DNA from: Acidisarcina sp.
GTDB lineage: Bacteria; Acidobacteriota; Blastocatellia; Pyrinomonadales; Pyrinomonadaceae
Reading direction: 5' to 3'
NCBI GenBank assembly: GCA_021155145.1
Contig: JAJNPX010000507.1
Coordinates: 1-7,364, forward strand
Length of the DNA stretch: 7,364 bases
A program made the translations under genes and the position numbers. Below are positions 1 through 5,582 of the stretch, in pieces. The first letter of the stretch is position 1. Each line of letters starts with the position of its first letter. The notes beneath the pieces were generated by a model that saw only the letters and a program-made list of their open reading frames with translations, did not search any database and was not told the DNA's origin.

Positions 1-1
1 A

Positions 2-15
2 ATAACTACAGTTAT
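2..15. repeat. Short perfect inverted repeat
   Basis: ATAACT and AGTTAT form a perfect palindrome with 6-base arms around a 2-base spacer. It lies in an AT-richer stretch at the window edge. It has the size of an operator half-site pair, but the gene it would serve is outside the window. A 6-base palindrome can also occur by chance, so this records the pattern only. Confidence 0.2.
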
Positions 16-129
16 AGGTTAACAGGTCGATAGCGGTAGACGTGTAATAGTTAAGTAAGAGTCGCGGGCAATGTGTGAGTTGCAGGAGCTGTATGGAGTG
101 CCGGCACGCGGCTTTTCATCCACCTCAAG

Positions 130-153
130 AAAAATGGACGCCGCACATGCGGC
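130..153 (-). terminator. Probable intrinsic terminator of the DUF4329 gene
   Basis: Read on the minus strand, GCCGC and GCGGC form a perfect 5-bp GC stem around a 4-base loop (149-153 with 140-144). Five bases later comes a run of five T (134-130). It begins about 27 bases after the stop of the DUF4329 gene, where a rho-independent terminator would be expected. The gap between stem and T run is longer than ideal. The hairpin could instead belong to a dispersed GC-rich intergenic repeat. Confidence 0.4.
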
Positions 154-179
154 CCGCCCTACCCAGTGTAGCGATGTAT

Positions 180-596
180 CTATTTGCTGGTGTTGCGAAG
201 GCGTTTGACGAACTTCGTCACCCTGTCGTGCTTGGGTTCGTAGAGAAAAAAGCTGCCGTCCAGAGTGCCCAGGTATGCATCGAGATTCAGGTCCTTGGCA
301 AGGGTCTTATCCTCTTCTGAGAATTCGTTGTACTTCATCTCCATCCCGCCGGCCCGGAAGTTCGGATGTGTGTGGTAATACGCGACGGGCATGGAACCCT
401 CAGGGCATCCGCGGTTGAGCTCCCACTGGCCTACATTGACCGTGTTGCCGAATCCTTGCGTGCGCGGCTCAGTCGCGCCGAACGTCTTCTCTTTTTGGTA
501 GATCATTCCGCCGTATTCGGCTCGCTCCTCAATCGACTTCGCAAGGCATGAATTGAGCGCCTTTCGGGCAGCTTTTTCGATGGCAATATCTCTCAT
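180..596 (-). CDS. Stand-alone DUF4329 / JAMM-type zinc metalloprotease domain protein
   Basis: This is a 138-residue protein that is almost entirely one domain. The complete JAMM (MPN+) zinc-site pattern is visible: Glu27 in EYGG, then His75 and His77 in HTHP, then Ser93 and Asp96 in SEED (SxxD). The arrangement matches DUF4329, a JAB/JAMM-like family that is often the C-terminal domain of RHS/YD-repeat and other polymorphic toxin proteins. The family fold suggests a metal-dependent isopeptidase or protease, but the substrate is unknown. There is no signal peptide or membrane segment. The start is uncertain: ATG at 596 is the only start codon after an in-frame TAA at 642-644, and no SD precedes it. 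Upstream bases in the same frame look coding-like, so this may be the detached tip of a decayed larger protein. A GC-rich hairpin with a T run follows the stop. Domain call fairly sure; status as a free-standing expressed gene less so. Confidence 0.7.
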   Translation of the reverse strand: MRDIAIEKAARKALNSCLAKSIEERAEYGGMIYQKEKTFGATEPRTQGFGNTVNVGQWELNRGCPEGSMPVAYYHTHPNFRAGGMEMKYNEFSEEDKTLAKDLNLDAYLGTLDGSFFLYEPKHDRVTKFVKRLRNTSK

Positions 597-798
597 ATCA
601 ACATAACTACGCGAATTTTGTTTCCGAAGAAGATCAGGTTCTTAGTTGCCTTCGACCCTGTCGTACTCGATCTCTTTGCCGCCGTCGGGGACCTAACAAT
701 GAAGACGCGCACACACGGTGAAACGGCGCCGGAAAGGGCAGGTGCGCGCGAAGATACAGATCGCGCCCACGCCGCCGGGTAAGTGATATAATGAAAAT
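597..798. other. Intergenic stretch with coding-like remnant
   Basis: No convincing gene lies between the DUF4329 start and the glycosyltransferase start. On the minus strand, in the frame of the DUF4329 gene, a 16-codon stretch (645-692) reads VPDGGKEIEYDRVEGN. It is closed by TAG upstream and TAA downstream. The TAA is followed by 15 open codons leading into the DUF4329 ATG. This could be the residue of a longer parent gene. A GC-rich hairpin (741-748 with 762-768, one bulged T, 13-base loop) lies upstream of the TATAAT at 787. A 27-codon plus-strand frame (699-782) has no recognisable content. Confidence 0.35.
787..798 (+). promoter_or_regulatory. -10 box for a probably leaderless glycosyltransferase mRNA
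   Basis: A perfect TATAAT at 787-792 is followed by six bases and then the ATG at 799. Bacterial transcription usually starts 6-8 bases after the -10 box, so the first transcribed base would be at or within a base or two of the A of the ATG. There is no SD before this ATG, which fits leaderless initiation. I see no good -35 box at the expected distance (around 764-769 reads GCCCAC). Confidence 0.55.
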
Positions 799-2046
799 AT
801 GCGGTTAAACGTGGGAATAGCGTTCGTCACCGGACGTAAGCATTTTCAGAATGTGCTCCGTTCTTACGTGAATAACTGGCTCGAGCAGGGCCTGATAGGC
901 GACATGCGGGTCCGCCTTCATCTTTTTGTCGTTTACGACACGACGTACTCGAACACCGTCGCCAGCGATTACAGAAATATCCCGAAAGATGTGTCGGCAT
1001 TGGTCGATTCGGTAAATTTCTTTGGCGGCAGCGCGCTCGCCGAAGAGAGGCAAAAGCTGACGCGCGAGGGGCTGATCGACGATTGGGAAGGCGACCTGTT
1101 GTTTGGCGAGGGATATGCTAAGAAACGGAATGCGGCACTCTACTTTGCCCTTAAGAAGGGAATGGACCGCCTGCTCTTCATTGATGATGACGAGTACCCG
1201 CTTGCAGTAGTCAAGAGTTCCTCGGGCCGTCTGGCCTGGATGGGACAGAGCATACTCGACACTCACCTCAATTTCGGCGGCTCCGCCGATATCACTCACG
1301 GATATCACTGCGGCTACATTTCGCCGATACCGAAGATCGATTTTGACGATGTGCTGTCAGAGCGGGATTTTCGGTCATTCATCGAGGCCACCAGCAACGA
1401 CATCATCACGTGGGAGAGTGTGAAGAACACCGTGATCCGCAACAACGGAGTGACCTACGCGGACAGTTCGATAATCGAGCGAAGCAAGTCGTCTGAGGTT
1501 GCCGAGGTGATGGGGATGAAGTTCATCTCAGGCGCCAACCTCTGCTTTAATCTGGAGCGGATCAAGAAACTGCCGGTCTTTTATAACCCGCCAGGTGCCC
1601 GCGGCGAAGATGCATTCATGAGCACGACCTTGTCGGAACACAAGGTGGTAAAGGTCCCGTGCTACACGTTTCACGATGCTTTTCTGGAATACCGCAATCT
1701 GCTTACCGGCGTGCTGCCGACTCGCTTGACCGGCGTCAATGCCCGCTCGGCACCGGTAAGGCAGCGATTCGTAAGAGCAGCGATCGGCTGGATCCGATAT
1801 AAACCGCTGCTTGTTTACATAACGCAGCCGGAGAATTACGATCACGTAATCGGGGATATGCAGCGAAAGCTCGAACACGTTATCCCAAAGCTCTGTGCGT
1901 ATTTTGATACGAACCAGTTCGAACAGATCGGCAGCGAACTCATCCGCTACGACCGAAACGTCCGCAGGCACTACAAGGCTTTTCAGGCTACTCGAAATGC
2001 GTGGGCAAAAGTGACCGGGACTCGCGAAGTATCGGTCTCCCGTTAG
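799..2046 (+). CDS. GT-A fold glycosyltransferase-like protein (family 2-like)
   Basis: The 415-residue protein has the layout of a GT-A nucleotide-sugar transferase. An N-terminal beta strand (LNVGIAFVTGR) opens the fold. A conserved-looking AKKRNAALYFAL segment (107-118) precedes the metal-binding aspartates Asp129-131 in LLFIDDDEYP. A GANLCFN segment (245-251) sits in the acceptor region. GED (269-271) resembles the family's catalytic-base motif, and His292 in YTFHDAF could be a metal ligand. The last 110 residues are helical-looking and basic (many Arg and Lys), with no membrane segment, so the protein is probably cytosolic or peripheral. The sugar and acceptor cannot be told. No other glycan or capsule genes lie in the window, so it looks like an orphan. 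ATG at 799 fits the domain start and the TATAAT six bases upstream. A convergent aminotransferase gene lies 42 bases downstream. Confident of the fold class, not of the exact family. Confidence 0.75.
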   Translation: MRLNVGIAFVTGRKHFQNVLRSYVNNWLEQGLIGDMRVRLHLFVVYDTTYSNTVASDYRNIPKDVSALVDSVNFFGGSALAEERQKLTREGLIDDWEGDLLFGEGYAKKRNAALYFALKKGMDRLLFIDDDEYPLAVVKSSSGRLAWMGQSILDTHLNFGGSADITHGYHCGYISPIPKIDFDDVLSERDFRSFIEATSNDIITWESVKNTVIRNNGVTYADSSIIERSKSSEVAEVMGMKFISGANLCFNLERIKKLPVFYNPPGARGEDAFMSTTLSEHKVVKVPCYTFHDAFLEYRNLLTGVLPTRLTGVNARSAPVRQRFVRAAIGWIRYKPLLVYITQPENYDHVIGDMQRKLEHVIPKLCAYFDTNQFEQIGSELIRYDRNVRRHYKAFQATRNAWAKVTGTREVSVSR

Positions 2047-2061
2047 CACCGCCGCGCTCCT

Positions 2062-2090
2062 GGACCGGGATAATTCTCGTCCTCTCTTCT
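2062..2090 (+). terminator. Possible terminator after the glycosyltransferase gene
   Basis: GGAC (2062-2065) pairs with GTCC (2079-2082), and inside it GGGA pairs with TCTC (one G-T pair) around a TAAT loop, leaving one bulged C. A pyrimidine tract rich in T (TCTCTTCT) follows on the plus strand. It sits between two converging genes and mainly suits the plus-strand gene, since no T tract follows on the other side. The stem is imperfect and the T tract is interrupted, so the call is tentative. Confidence 0.35.
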
Positions 2091-3387
2091 ACCTGATCAT
2101 TCCCTCGATCGCCTCGCAAAAGCGCTCAAGCTGTTCGAGCGTCGTAAAAATATTGGGCGTGATCCGTATCCCCGTAAACTCTTCGTGGTGGATCGGCGTC
2201 GCGATGATGCGGTGCCGGGACATCAGCAGATCGGTCACCTGTTTAGGGTCGCGGCCGTTGATGTTGAAATTCGCTATCGCACAGTATTGTGTGGGGTCAA
2301 ACGAGGTATTGAAACTGATCCCTTCGGCGTTGCTGAGACGGGTCATCCAATAAGACGTCAGATACCTGAGGCGCTCCTCTTTGCGCTTGGCACCGATCGC
2401 TTCGTGAAATAAAAGGGCCTCACCGATCGAGAGGCGTGTGGCCGATGAGTGTGTGCCGATCTCTTCGAATTTTCTGATGTCGTTCTTGAACTTGTCGTCT
2501 GACGCCATAAGGGCCCAAACGTTCGGGATCCGCTCCTTTCTGACATACAGAAAACCGGCTCCCTTTGGCGAATAGAGCCATTTGTGAAGCGAGCTGCCAA
2601 AATAGTCGCACTGCAGATCGTCGCGTTTGAAATCGAGCTGAGCGAGCGAATGCGCTCCGTCGACTATCACCTCAATGCGGCGTGCACGCGCCATTTCACA
2701 TATCTTTCGCACAGGCATTATCTGGCCTGTGATATTGATCTGATGTGAGACGAGGATGAGCTTTGTTTTTGGCGTTATCGCCGACTCGAGCGCATCGACG
2801 ATATCGTCGACGTTCTTTGGCGCGATCGGTATCTTTACCAGCTTCACACGCGGGCCCTCGCGCAGCTCTCGCTGCCGCAGGGCGGTGAGCATACGCGGAT
2901 AGTCCTGCGTCGTTGCGATCACCTCGTCCCCGCGTCTCAGGTCGATGCCGAAAAGCAAGATCTGAAGCGATTCCGATGCGTTTCTCGTGATCGCGACCTC
3001 TTCCTTATCGCATCCGAAAAGTCCGGCAAGGCCGGCCCGGATGGTTTCAGCCTGCGGCTCAAGCATCTGCCACATCGTAAATGCCGTTGCGTCTTCCTGC
3101 TGCTTATAGCGGAGAAATGCTTCGGTGACCATTCGCGGGCTCGGGCTCGTCCAACCACTGTTCAGATTGAGATTGGTGCGGTCAAGCGCGAACGCCTTCG
3201 CGACCCGGGCCCAATATACCTCTTCGCGTGCGGCAAGAACGGGTGAAAGCGACTCATAACCTATCTGAGCGTCCACGACCTCGCGGTAAAGTTCTGCGAC
3301 CGTGGAGGACAGCAAAGCCATAAGGCCGAGGCCCTTTCCTGCTGAACTCAGAAGCTTTGCGCGCGAAAGTTTTGATGCGGGGTTCAT
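2089..3387 (-). CDS. Class V aminotransferase family PLP-dependent enzyme (isopenicillin N epimerase / cysteine desulfurase-like)
   Basis: The protein has 432 residues from the ATG. It has the fold-type I PLP layout: TRNASESLQ (134-142) for phosphate/cofactor contacts; Asp243 and His246 in DGAHSLAQ, with the Asp expected to pair with the pyridine nitrogen; Lys269 in SSLHKWLYSPKG as the Schiff-base lysine; and Arg408 in GIRITPN as the likely substrate-carboxylate contact. No catalytic cysteine loop typical of IscS/SufS is obvious, so an epimerase- or lyase-like enzyme seems likelier than a sulfur donor; the substrate is unknown. The N-terminus (LSRAKLLSSAGKGLGLMALL) resembles a Tat leader, but the second arginine of the expected RR pair is Ala. 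An in-frame TTG at 3417 would add ten residues; I prefer the ATG because it puts the leader at the true N-terminus. No SD is seen. mqnC lies upstream on the same strand with an 88-base gap holding a possible promoter, so co-transcription is possible but not required. Confidence 0.88.
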   Translation of the reverse strand: MNPASKLSRAKLLSSAGKGLGLMALLSSTVAELYREVVDAQIGYESLSPVLAAREEVYWARVAKAFALDRTNLNLNSGWTSPSPRMVTEAFLRYKQQEDATAFTMWQMLEPQAETIRAGLAGLFGCDKEEVAITRNASESLQILLFGIDLRRGDEVIATTQDYPRMLTALRQRELREGPRVKLVKIPIAPKNVDDIVDALESAITPKTKLILVSHQINITGQIMPVRKICEMARARRIEVIVDGAHSLAQLDFKRDDLQCDYFGSSLHKWLYSPKGAGFLYVRKERIPNVWALMASDDKFKNDIRKFEEIGTHSSATRLSIGEALLFHEAIGAKRKEERLRYLTSYWMTRLSNAEGISFNTSFDPTQYCAIANFNINGRDPKQVTDLLMSRHRIIATPIHHEEFTGIRITPNIFTTLEQLERFCEAIEGMIR

Positions 3388-3430
3388 CTTTACAGTAAGA
3401 ATGATCAAGCGTAACAATCGTTCGCCGTTT

Positions 3431-3436
3431 AGTATA
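3431..3436 (-). promoter_or_regulatory. Candidate -10 box for the aminotransferase gene
   Basis: Minus-strand TATACT lies in the gap between mqnC and the aminotransferase gene. Transcription would start near 3424, giving a leader of about 37 bases before the ATG at 3387, or a very short one before the alternative TTG at 3417. No clear -35 is seen. If real, it lets the aminotransferase be expressed separately from mqnC. Confidence 0.35.
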
Positions 3437-3475
3437 ATCGGCGATCTCGGTCGTCACGTCATCGCTTCGTACTCT

Positions 3476-4651
3476 CTAGTCCGCAAACGCAACGCTCAGT
3501 TGTTTCAGTGGCATCGACTGGCGCGTGTCCAGATCGGTTGAGTATTCGCGGTTGACGTAATTATAGAGGATGTCACGCTGTTGAGGTTTGAATCCGGCTT
3601 CGGCGATCTGGTAACGGAGGTCGCGCTCGTTGGCCTCATTGTTGGCACCGGCGGCGGAGACGACGTTCTCTTCGATCATGATCGAGCCCATGTCGTCGGC
3701 GCCGAATCGGAGAGCCGCCTGGCCAAGGCGAATGCCCTGTGTCAGCCACGACGCCTGGATGTGCTGGACGTTGTCGAGAAATAGCCGTGAGACCGATAGC
3801 ATTTTTAAGTAGTCAATACCGGTCGGCTCTTCGGTTATTTTGCGGCCAAGTGCTGTGTTCTCGCGTTGAAACGTCCACGGAATGAACGCCGTGAATTCAC
3901 CGTAATTCGGATCGACAGCTTTGTTTGCCAGTGCCTCGTCCTGGACCTGACGCACGCGTTCCAGGTGGCGGACGCGGTGCTCGATCTTATCGCCGATACC
4001 GAACATCATCGTCGCGGTCGAGATCAGCCCGACCTTGTGAACCGCCCGCATCACATCGAGCCATTCCTGCGTTGTGCATTTGGTCGATACGCGTTTGCGA
4101 ACCTCGTCATCGAGTATCTCGCCGCCGCCGCCGGGCATCGAGTTAAGGCCTGCGGCTTTCAACCGACGCAGGATCGTCTCGTAATCGAGCTTTGAGATCA
4201 GCGAAATGTTGTGGATCTCGGGCGGTGAGAAGCAGTGCAGTTGGAACGTCGGGTACTTTGCGTGAAGTGTACGAAGCAGGTCCTCGTACCACTCGATATT
4301 AAAATCGGGATGCAGGCCGCCCTGCATAAGCACACCGGTGCCGCCGAGTTCGATCGTCTCGTCAATGCGTTTGCAGATCTCTTCGATCGAATGAACGTAC
4401 GTGTCGGGCTTGCCGGGCCGTCGATAGAACGCACAGAATGTGCAAACGACGTTGCACACGTTCGTATAATTGATATTTCGGTCGATGATGTACGTCACGA
4501 CATCGCCCGGATTTTTTCGCTGACGGATCTCGTCCGCCGCGACGCCGATGCGGGCAATATCGTTAGATTCGAGCAGAGCGGTGCAGTCGTCGGCGGTGAG
4601 GCGTTCGCCGTCCAGAACGCGATCCAGGATTGGCTGAATATTACTATCCAT
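3476..4651 (-). CDS. mqnC: Cyclic dehypoxanthine futalosine synthase MqnC (radical SAM)
   Basis: This 391-residue protein is a radical SAM enzyme of the futalosine menaquinone pathway. It cyclises dehypoxanthine futalosine to the spiro cyclic product, using a 4Fe-4S cluster and S-adenosylmethionine in the cytosol. The cluster cysteines are Cys66, Cys70 and Cys73 in CNVVCTFCAFYRR (CxxxCxxC). A GGTGVLMQGG segment (about 103-112) follows, as in SAM-binding glycine motifs, and NSMPGGGGEIL comes later. The C-terminal GADDMGSIMIEENVVSAAG region (316-334) is characteristic of MqnC rather than its paralogue MqnE. Length is in the usual range for the family. ATG at 4651 gives the expected N-terminus. 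No SD precedes it, and a candidate -10 box lies nine bases upstream, so the leader is very short or absent. The gene is divergent from the DUF1905 region; mqnA is about 0.9 kb away on a separate minus-strand transcript. Confidence 0.95.
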   Translation of the reverse strand: MDSNIQPILDRVLDGERLTADDCTALLESNDIARIGVAADEIRQRKNPGDVVTYIIDRNINYTNVCNVVCTFCAFYRRPGKPDTYVHSIEEICKRIDETIELGGTGVLMQGGLHPDFNIEWYEDLLRTLHAKYPTFQLHCFSPPEIHNISLISKLDYETILRRLKAAGLNSMPGGGGEILDDEVRKRVSTKCTTQEWLDVMRAVHKVGLISTATMMFGIGDKIEHRVRHLERVRQVQDEALANKAVDPNYGEFTAFIPWTFQRENTALGRKITEEPTGIDYLKMLSVSRLFLDNVQHIQASWLTQGIRLGQAALRFGADDMGSIMIEENVVSAAGANNEANERDLRYQIAEAGFKPQQRDILYNYVNREYSTDLDTRQSMPLKQLSVAFAD

Positions 4652-4656
4652 TCGTC

Positions 4657-4662
4657 TATAAT
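4657..4662 (+). promoter_or_regulatory. -10 box for the DUF1905 region
   Basis: A perfect TATAAT ends 11 bases before the ATG at 4674, predicting a leader of only a few bases. It is 153 bases before the ATG of the full-length DUF1905 gene at 4816. It overlaps, by two bases, the candidate -10 of mqnC on the other strand. No good -35 is visible. Confidence 0.45.
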
Positions 4663-4666
4663 TTTA
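4661..4666 (-). promoter_or_regulatory. mqnC: -10 box for mqnC
   Basis: Minus-strand TAAAAT (five of six consensus bases) ends nine bases before the mqnC ATG at 4651, so the mRNA would start within a few bases of the start codon. There is no SD, which fits a leaderless or nearly leaderless message. It overlaps the plus-strand TATAAT at 4657-4662, so RNA polymerase probably cannot occupy both at once. No clear -35. Confidence 0.4.
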
Positions 4667-4673
4667 GCAAATA

Positions 4674-4892
4674 ATGCCCAAACCGGTTAGGTTCGGATCG
4701 AAACTTGAGGTTATGGACAGCGACCCGCCATGGCATATCCTGCGATTCTCAAAGACTAAGGTCGCCGATCTGCGATGCGCCTCGCTTGTTCCGCAGGATC
4801 TAAAAGACGTGAAGAATGGTGAAACCAGCCAAGTTCAATGCGGTTCTTACGAAATCCCCGGTCGAATCCGGCTGGCATTTCATTCCCGTTAA
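4674..4892 (+). pseudogene. Probable truncated DUF1905 N-terminal copy
   Basis: This 72-codon frame overlaps the next gene in another frame. Its first ~30 residues run parallel to the start of the full DUF1905 protein: KPVRFGSKLE, then PPWHILRFSKTKVADL, against KPAKFNAVLT, then SGWHFIPVKAKIGKRF. Lys-Pro, an aromatic-preceded strand, Trp-His and a Lys-rich strand recur at the same spacing. After about residue 45 the likeness stops and the tail reads like out-of-frame sequence over the neighbour. It could be the head of a second, decayed DUF1905 gene left by tandem duplication, or a translated leader frame coupled to the next gene. A perfect TATAAT lies just upstream. Moderate to low confidence, because the similarity was judged by eye. 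Confidence 0.35.
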
Positions 4893-5334
4893 AGCGAAGA
4901 TCGGCAAACGGTTCGAAAAGAAGAACGGTTCGAGGCGCGTCGTCTGCACGATCAATTCAGCCGAGTCGTTTCAATGCGCATTGATCCCCTGGGGCGAGAT
5001 ATTTACGATAATCGTCAACAAGTCCAAACGGGATAAGCTCGGCATCGCGGCCGGCGACAAAGTGTCTGTCGAGCTGGCAGCGGACGAAAGCAAATATGGC
5101 CTGCCCATGCCCGAAGAACTCCAGGAAGTTTTAGATCAGGACCCTGAAGGTGATCAGCTCTTTCATTTGCTTACACCAGGAAAACAGCGCTCGATACTTT
5201 ATTTCGTCGGCAAGGTCAAAGACATCGACAAACGAATACACACGGCTTTGATCTTTATCGACCACATCAAGAAAAACAACGGCAAGATCCTGCCCCAAGA
5301 GCTTCAGGATGAACTGAAGCGACCCATGATCTAA
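4816..5334 (+). CDS. DUF1905 and YdeI/OmpD-associated domain protein
   Basis: This 172-residue protein has two recognisable parts. Residues ~6-90 form a DUF1905 beta domain: KFNAVLTK, SGWHFIPV, RRVVCTINSAESFQCALIPWGE, then IIVNKSKRDKLGIAAGDKVSVEL. Residues ~97-155 match the YdeI/OmpD-associated (OmdA) region, with PMPEELQEVLDQDPEGDQLFHLLTPGKQR... followed by KRIHTALIFIDHI. The family is widespread and poorly understood; some members are annotated as bacteriocin-protection proteins, but no activity can be assigned here. There is no signal peptide or membrane segment. ATG at 4816 gives the normal family start, though its SD is poor (GAAG directly before the ATG). A partial copy of its N-terminus overlaps it in another frame, and the nearest good -10 box is 153 bases upstream. 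Divergent from mqnC. A nested inverted repeat follows the stop. Confidence 0.85.
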   Translation: MVKPAKFNAVLTKSPVESGWHFIPVKAKIGKRFEKKNGSRRVVCTINSAESFQCALIPWGEIFTIIVNKSKRDKLGIAAGDKVSVELAADESKYGLPMPEELQEVLDQDPEGDQLFHLLTPGKQRSILYFVGKVKDIDKRIHTALIFIDHIKKNNGKILPQELQDELKRPMI

Positions 5335-5351
5335 ATTCATCGCGCCATCCA

Positions 5352-5388
5352 TCAAAGTTCCAAAATGAACCCGTTCAGGTCACTTTGA
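5352..5388 (+). terminator. Nested inverted repeat after the DUF1905 gene
   Basis: TCAAAGT (5352-5358) pairs with ACTTTGA (5382-5388), and inside lies GAAC-CC-GTTC. The structure starts 18 bases after the DUF1905 stop. There is no T run, so if it ends transcription it is not a classical intrinsic terminator. It could equally be a regulatory palindrome or stabilise the mRNA 3' end. Confidence 0.25.
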
Positions 5389-5435
5389 ACGCTCCTCTCG
5401 CCTCGGTGTGATACAGAATGCGTCCCTTTACCGCG

Positions 5436-5441
5436 TTTAAT
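5436..5441 (+). promoter_or_regulatory. Candidate -10 box for the membrane microprotein
   Basis: TTTAAT (five of six consensus bases) lies 36 bases before the microprotein ATG, which leaves room for a leader carrying the SD at 5466-5473. I see no good -35 box, so this is only a candidate. Confidence 0.25.
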
Positions 5442-5465
5442 AGTTTGGAACACGATTTGCGATAT

Positions 5466-5473
5466 AGGTGATC
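5466..5473 (+). promoter_or_regulatory. Near-perfect Shine-Dalgarno of the 33-residue microprotein
   Basis: AGGTGATC matches eight consecutive bases of the ideal SD (GGAGGTGATC). The AGGTG core ends seven bases before the ATG at 5478, which is optimal spacing. It is by far the best ribosome-binding site in the window and is the main reason to believe in this tiny gene. Confidence 0.6.
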
Positions 5474-5477
5474 GGGA

Positions 5478-5579
5478 ATGGAAAGACGCGAACAACAAAT
5501 TGGAACGACCGACCTTGGGCTGCTGGTATTTGTGCTGGTAGCGGGTTGGCTGCTGCTCTTCTATTCCGGCCTTTTCTAG
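5478..5579 (+). CDS. Single-pass membrane microprotein (33 residues)
   Basis: A short frame of 33 codons plus TAG. It begins with a charged head (MERREQQ), then IGTTD. Residues ~13-33 are almost wholly hydrophobic (LGLLVFVLVAGW, LLLFY, GLF), the right length for one transmembrane helix. The positive charges at the N-terminus may favour a head-inside orientation. It has no recognised family. Evidence for a real gene is the very strong SD with ideal spacing and the sharp head-plus-helix design, which is unlikely for random sequence. The stop lies three bases from the end of mqnA on the other strand, so the two genes converge almost without a gap. Small bacterial membrane peptides often bind larger membrane complexes or transporters, but no partner is indicated here. 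Confidence 0.6.
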   Translation: MERREQQIGTTDLGLLVFVLVAGWLLLFYSGLF

Positions 5580-5582
5580 GCC

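Noticed and set aside
75..320. Plus-strand open frame of 81 codons overlapping the DUF4329 gene
   Set aside because: Opposite to the JAMM gene for half its length, and the rest crosses the putative terminator; no domain.
699..782. Plus-strand 27-codon frame before the glycosyltransferase
   Set aside because: No SD, charged low-information sequence, ends just before the TATAAT; most likely chance.
805..1308. Minus-strand open frame of 167 codons inside the glycosyltransferase gene
   Set aside because: Antisense to a gene with clear GT-A motifs; its translation has no recognisable domain and is explained by codon bias of the sense gene.
1528..2049. Minus-strand open frame of 173 codons over the end of the glycosyltransferase gene
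   Set aside because: Shadow of the sense frame: low-complexity mix of Arg, Cys and Val, no motif, and it ends among the sense gene's conserved codons.
3433..3438. Plus-strand TATAAT in the mqnC-aminotransferase gap
   Set aside because: It would drive transcription antisense into mqnC with no plus-strand gene to serve; it arises because it overlaps the minus-strand TATACT candidate.
3866..4195. Plus-strand open frame of 109 codons within mqnC
   Set aside because: Lies antisense to strongly conserved mqnC sequence and carries no domain.
4235..4690. Plus-strand open frame of 151 codons covering the start of mqnC
   Set aside because: Antisense to the radical SAM cysteine region of mqnC; no independent motif or SD.
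5568..5582. GGCC-loop-GGCC hairpin at the end of the microprotein gene
   Set aside because: Only a 4-bp stem with no T run on either side; too weak to call a terminator.
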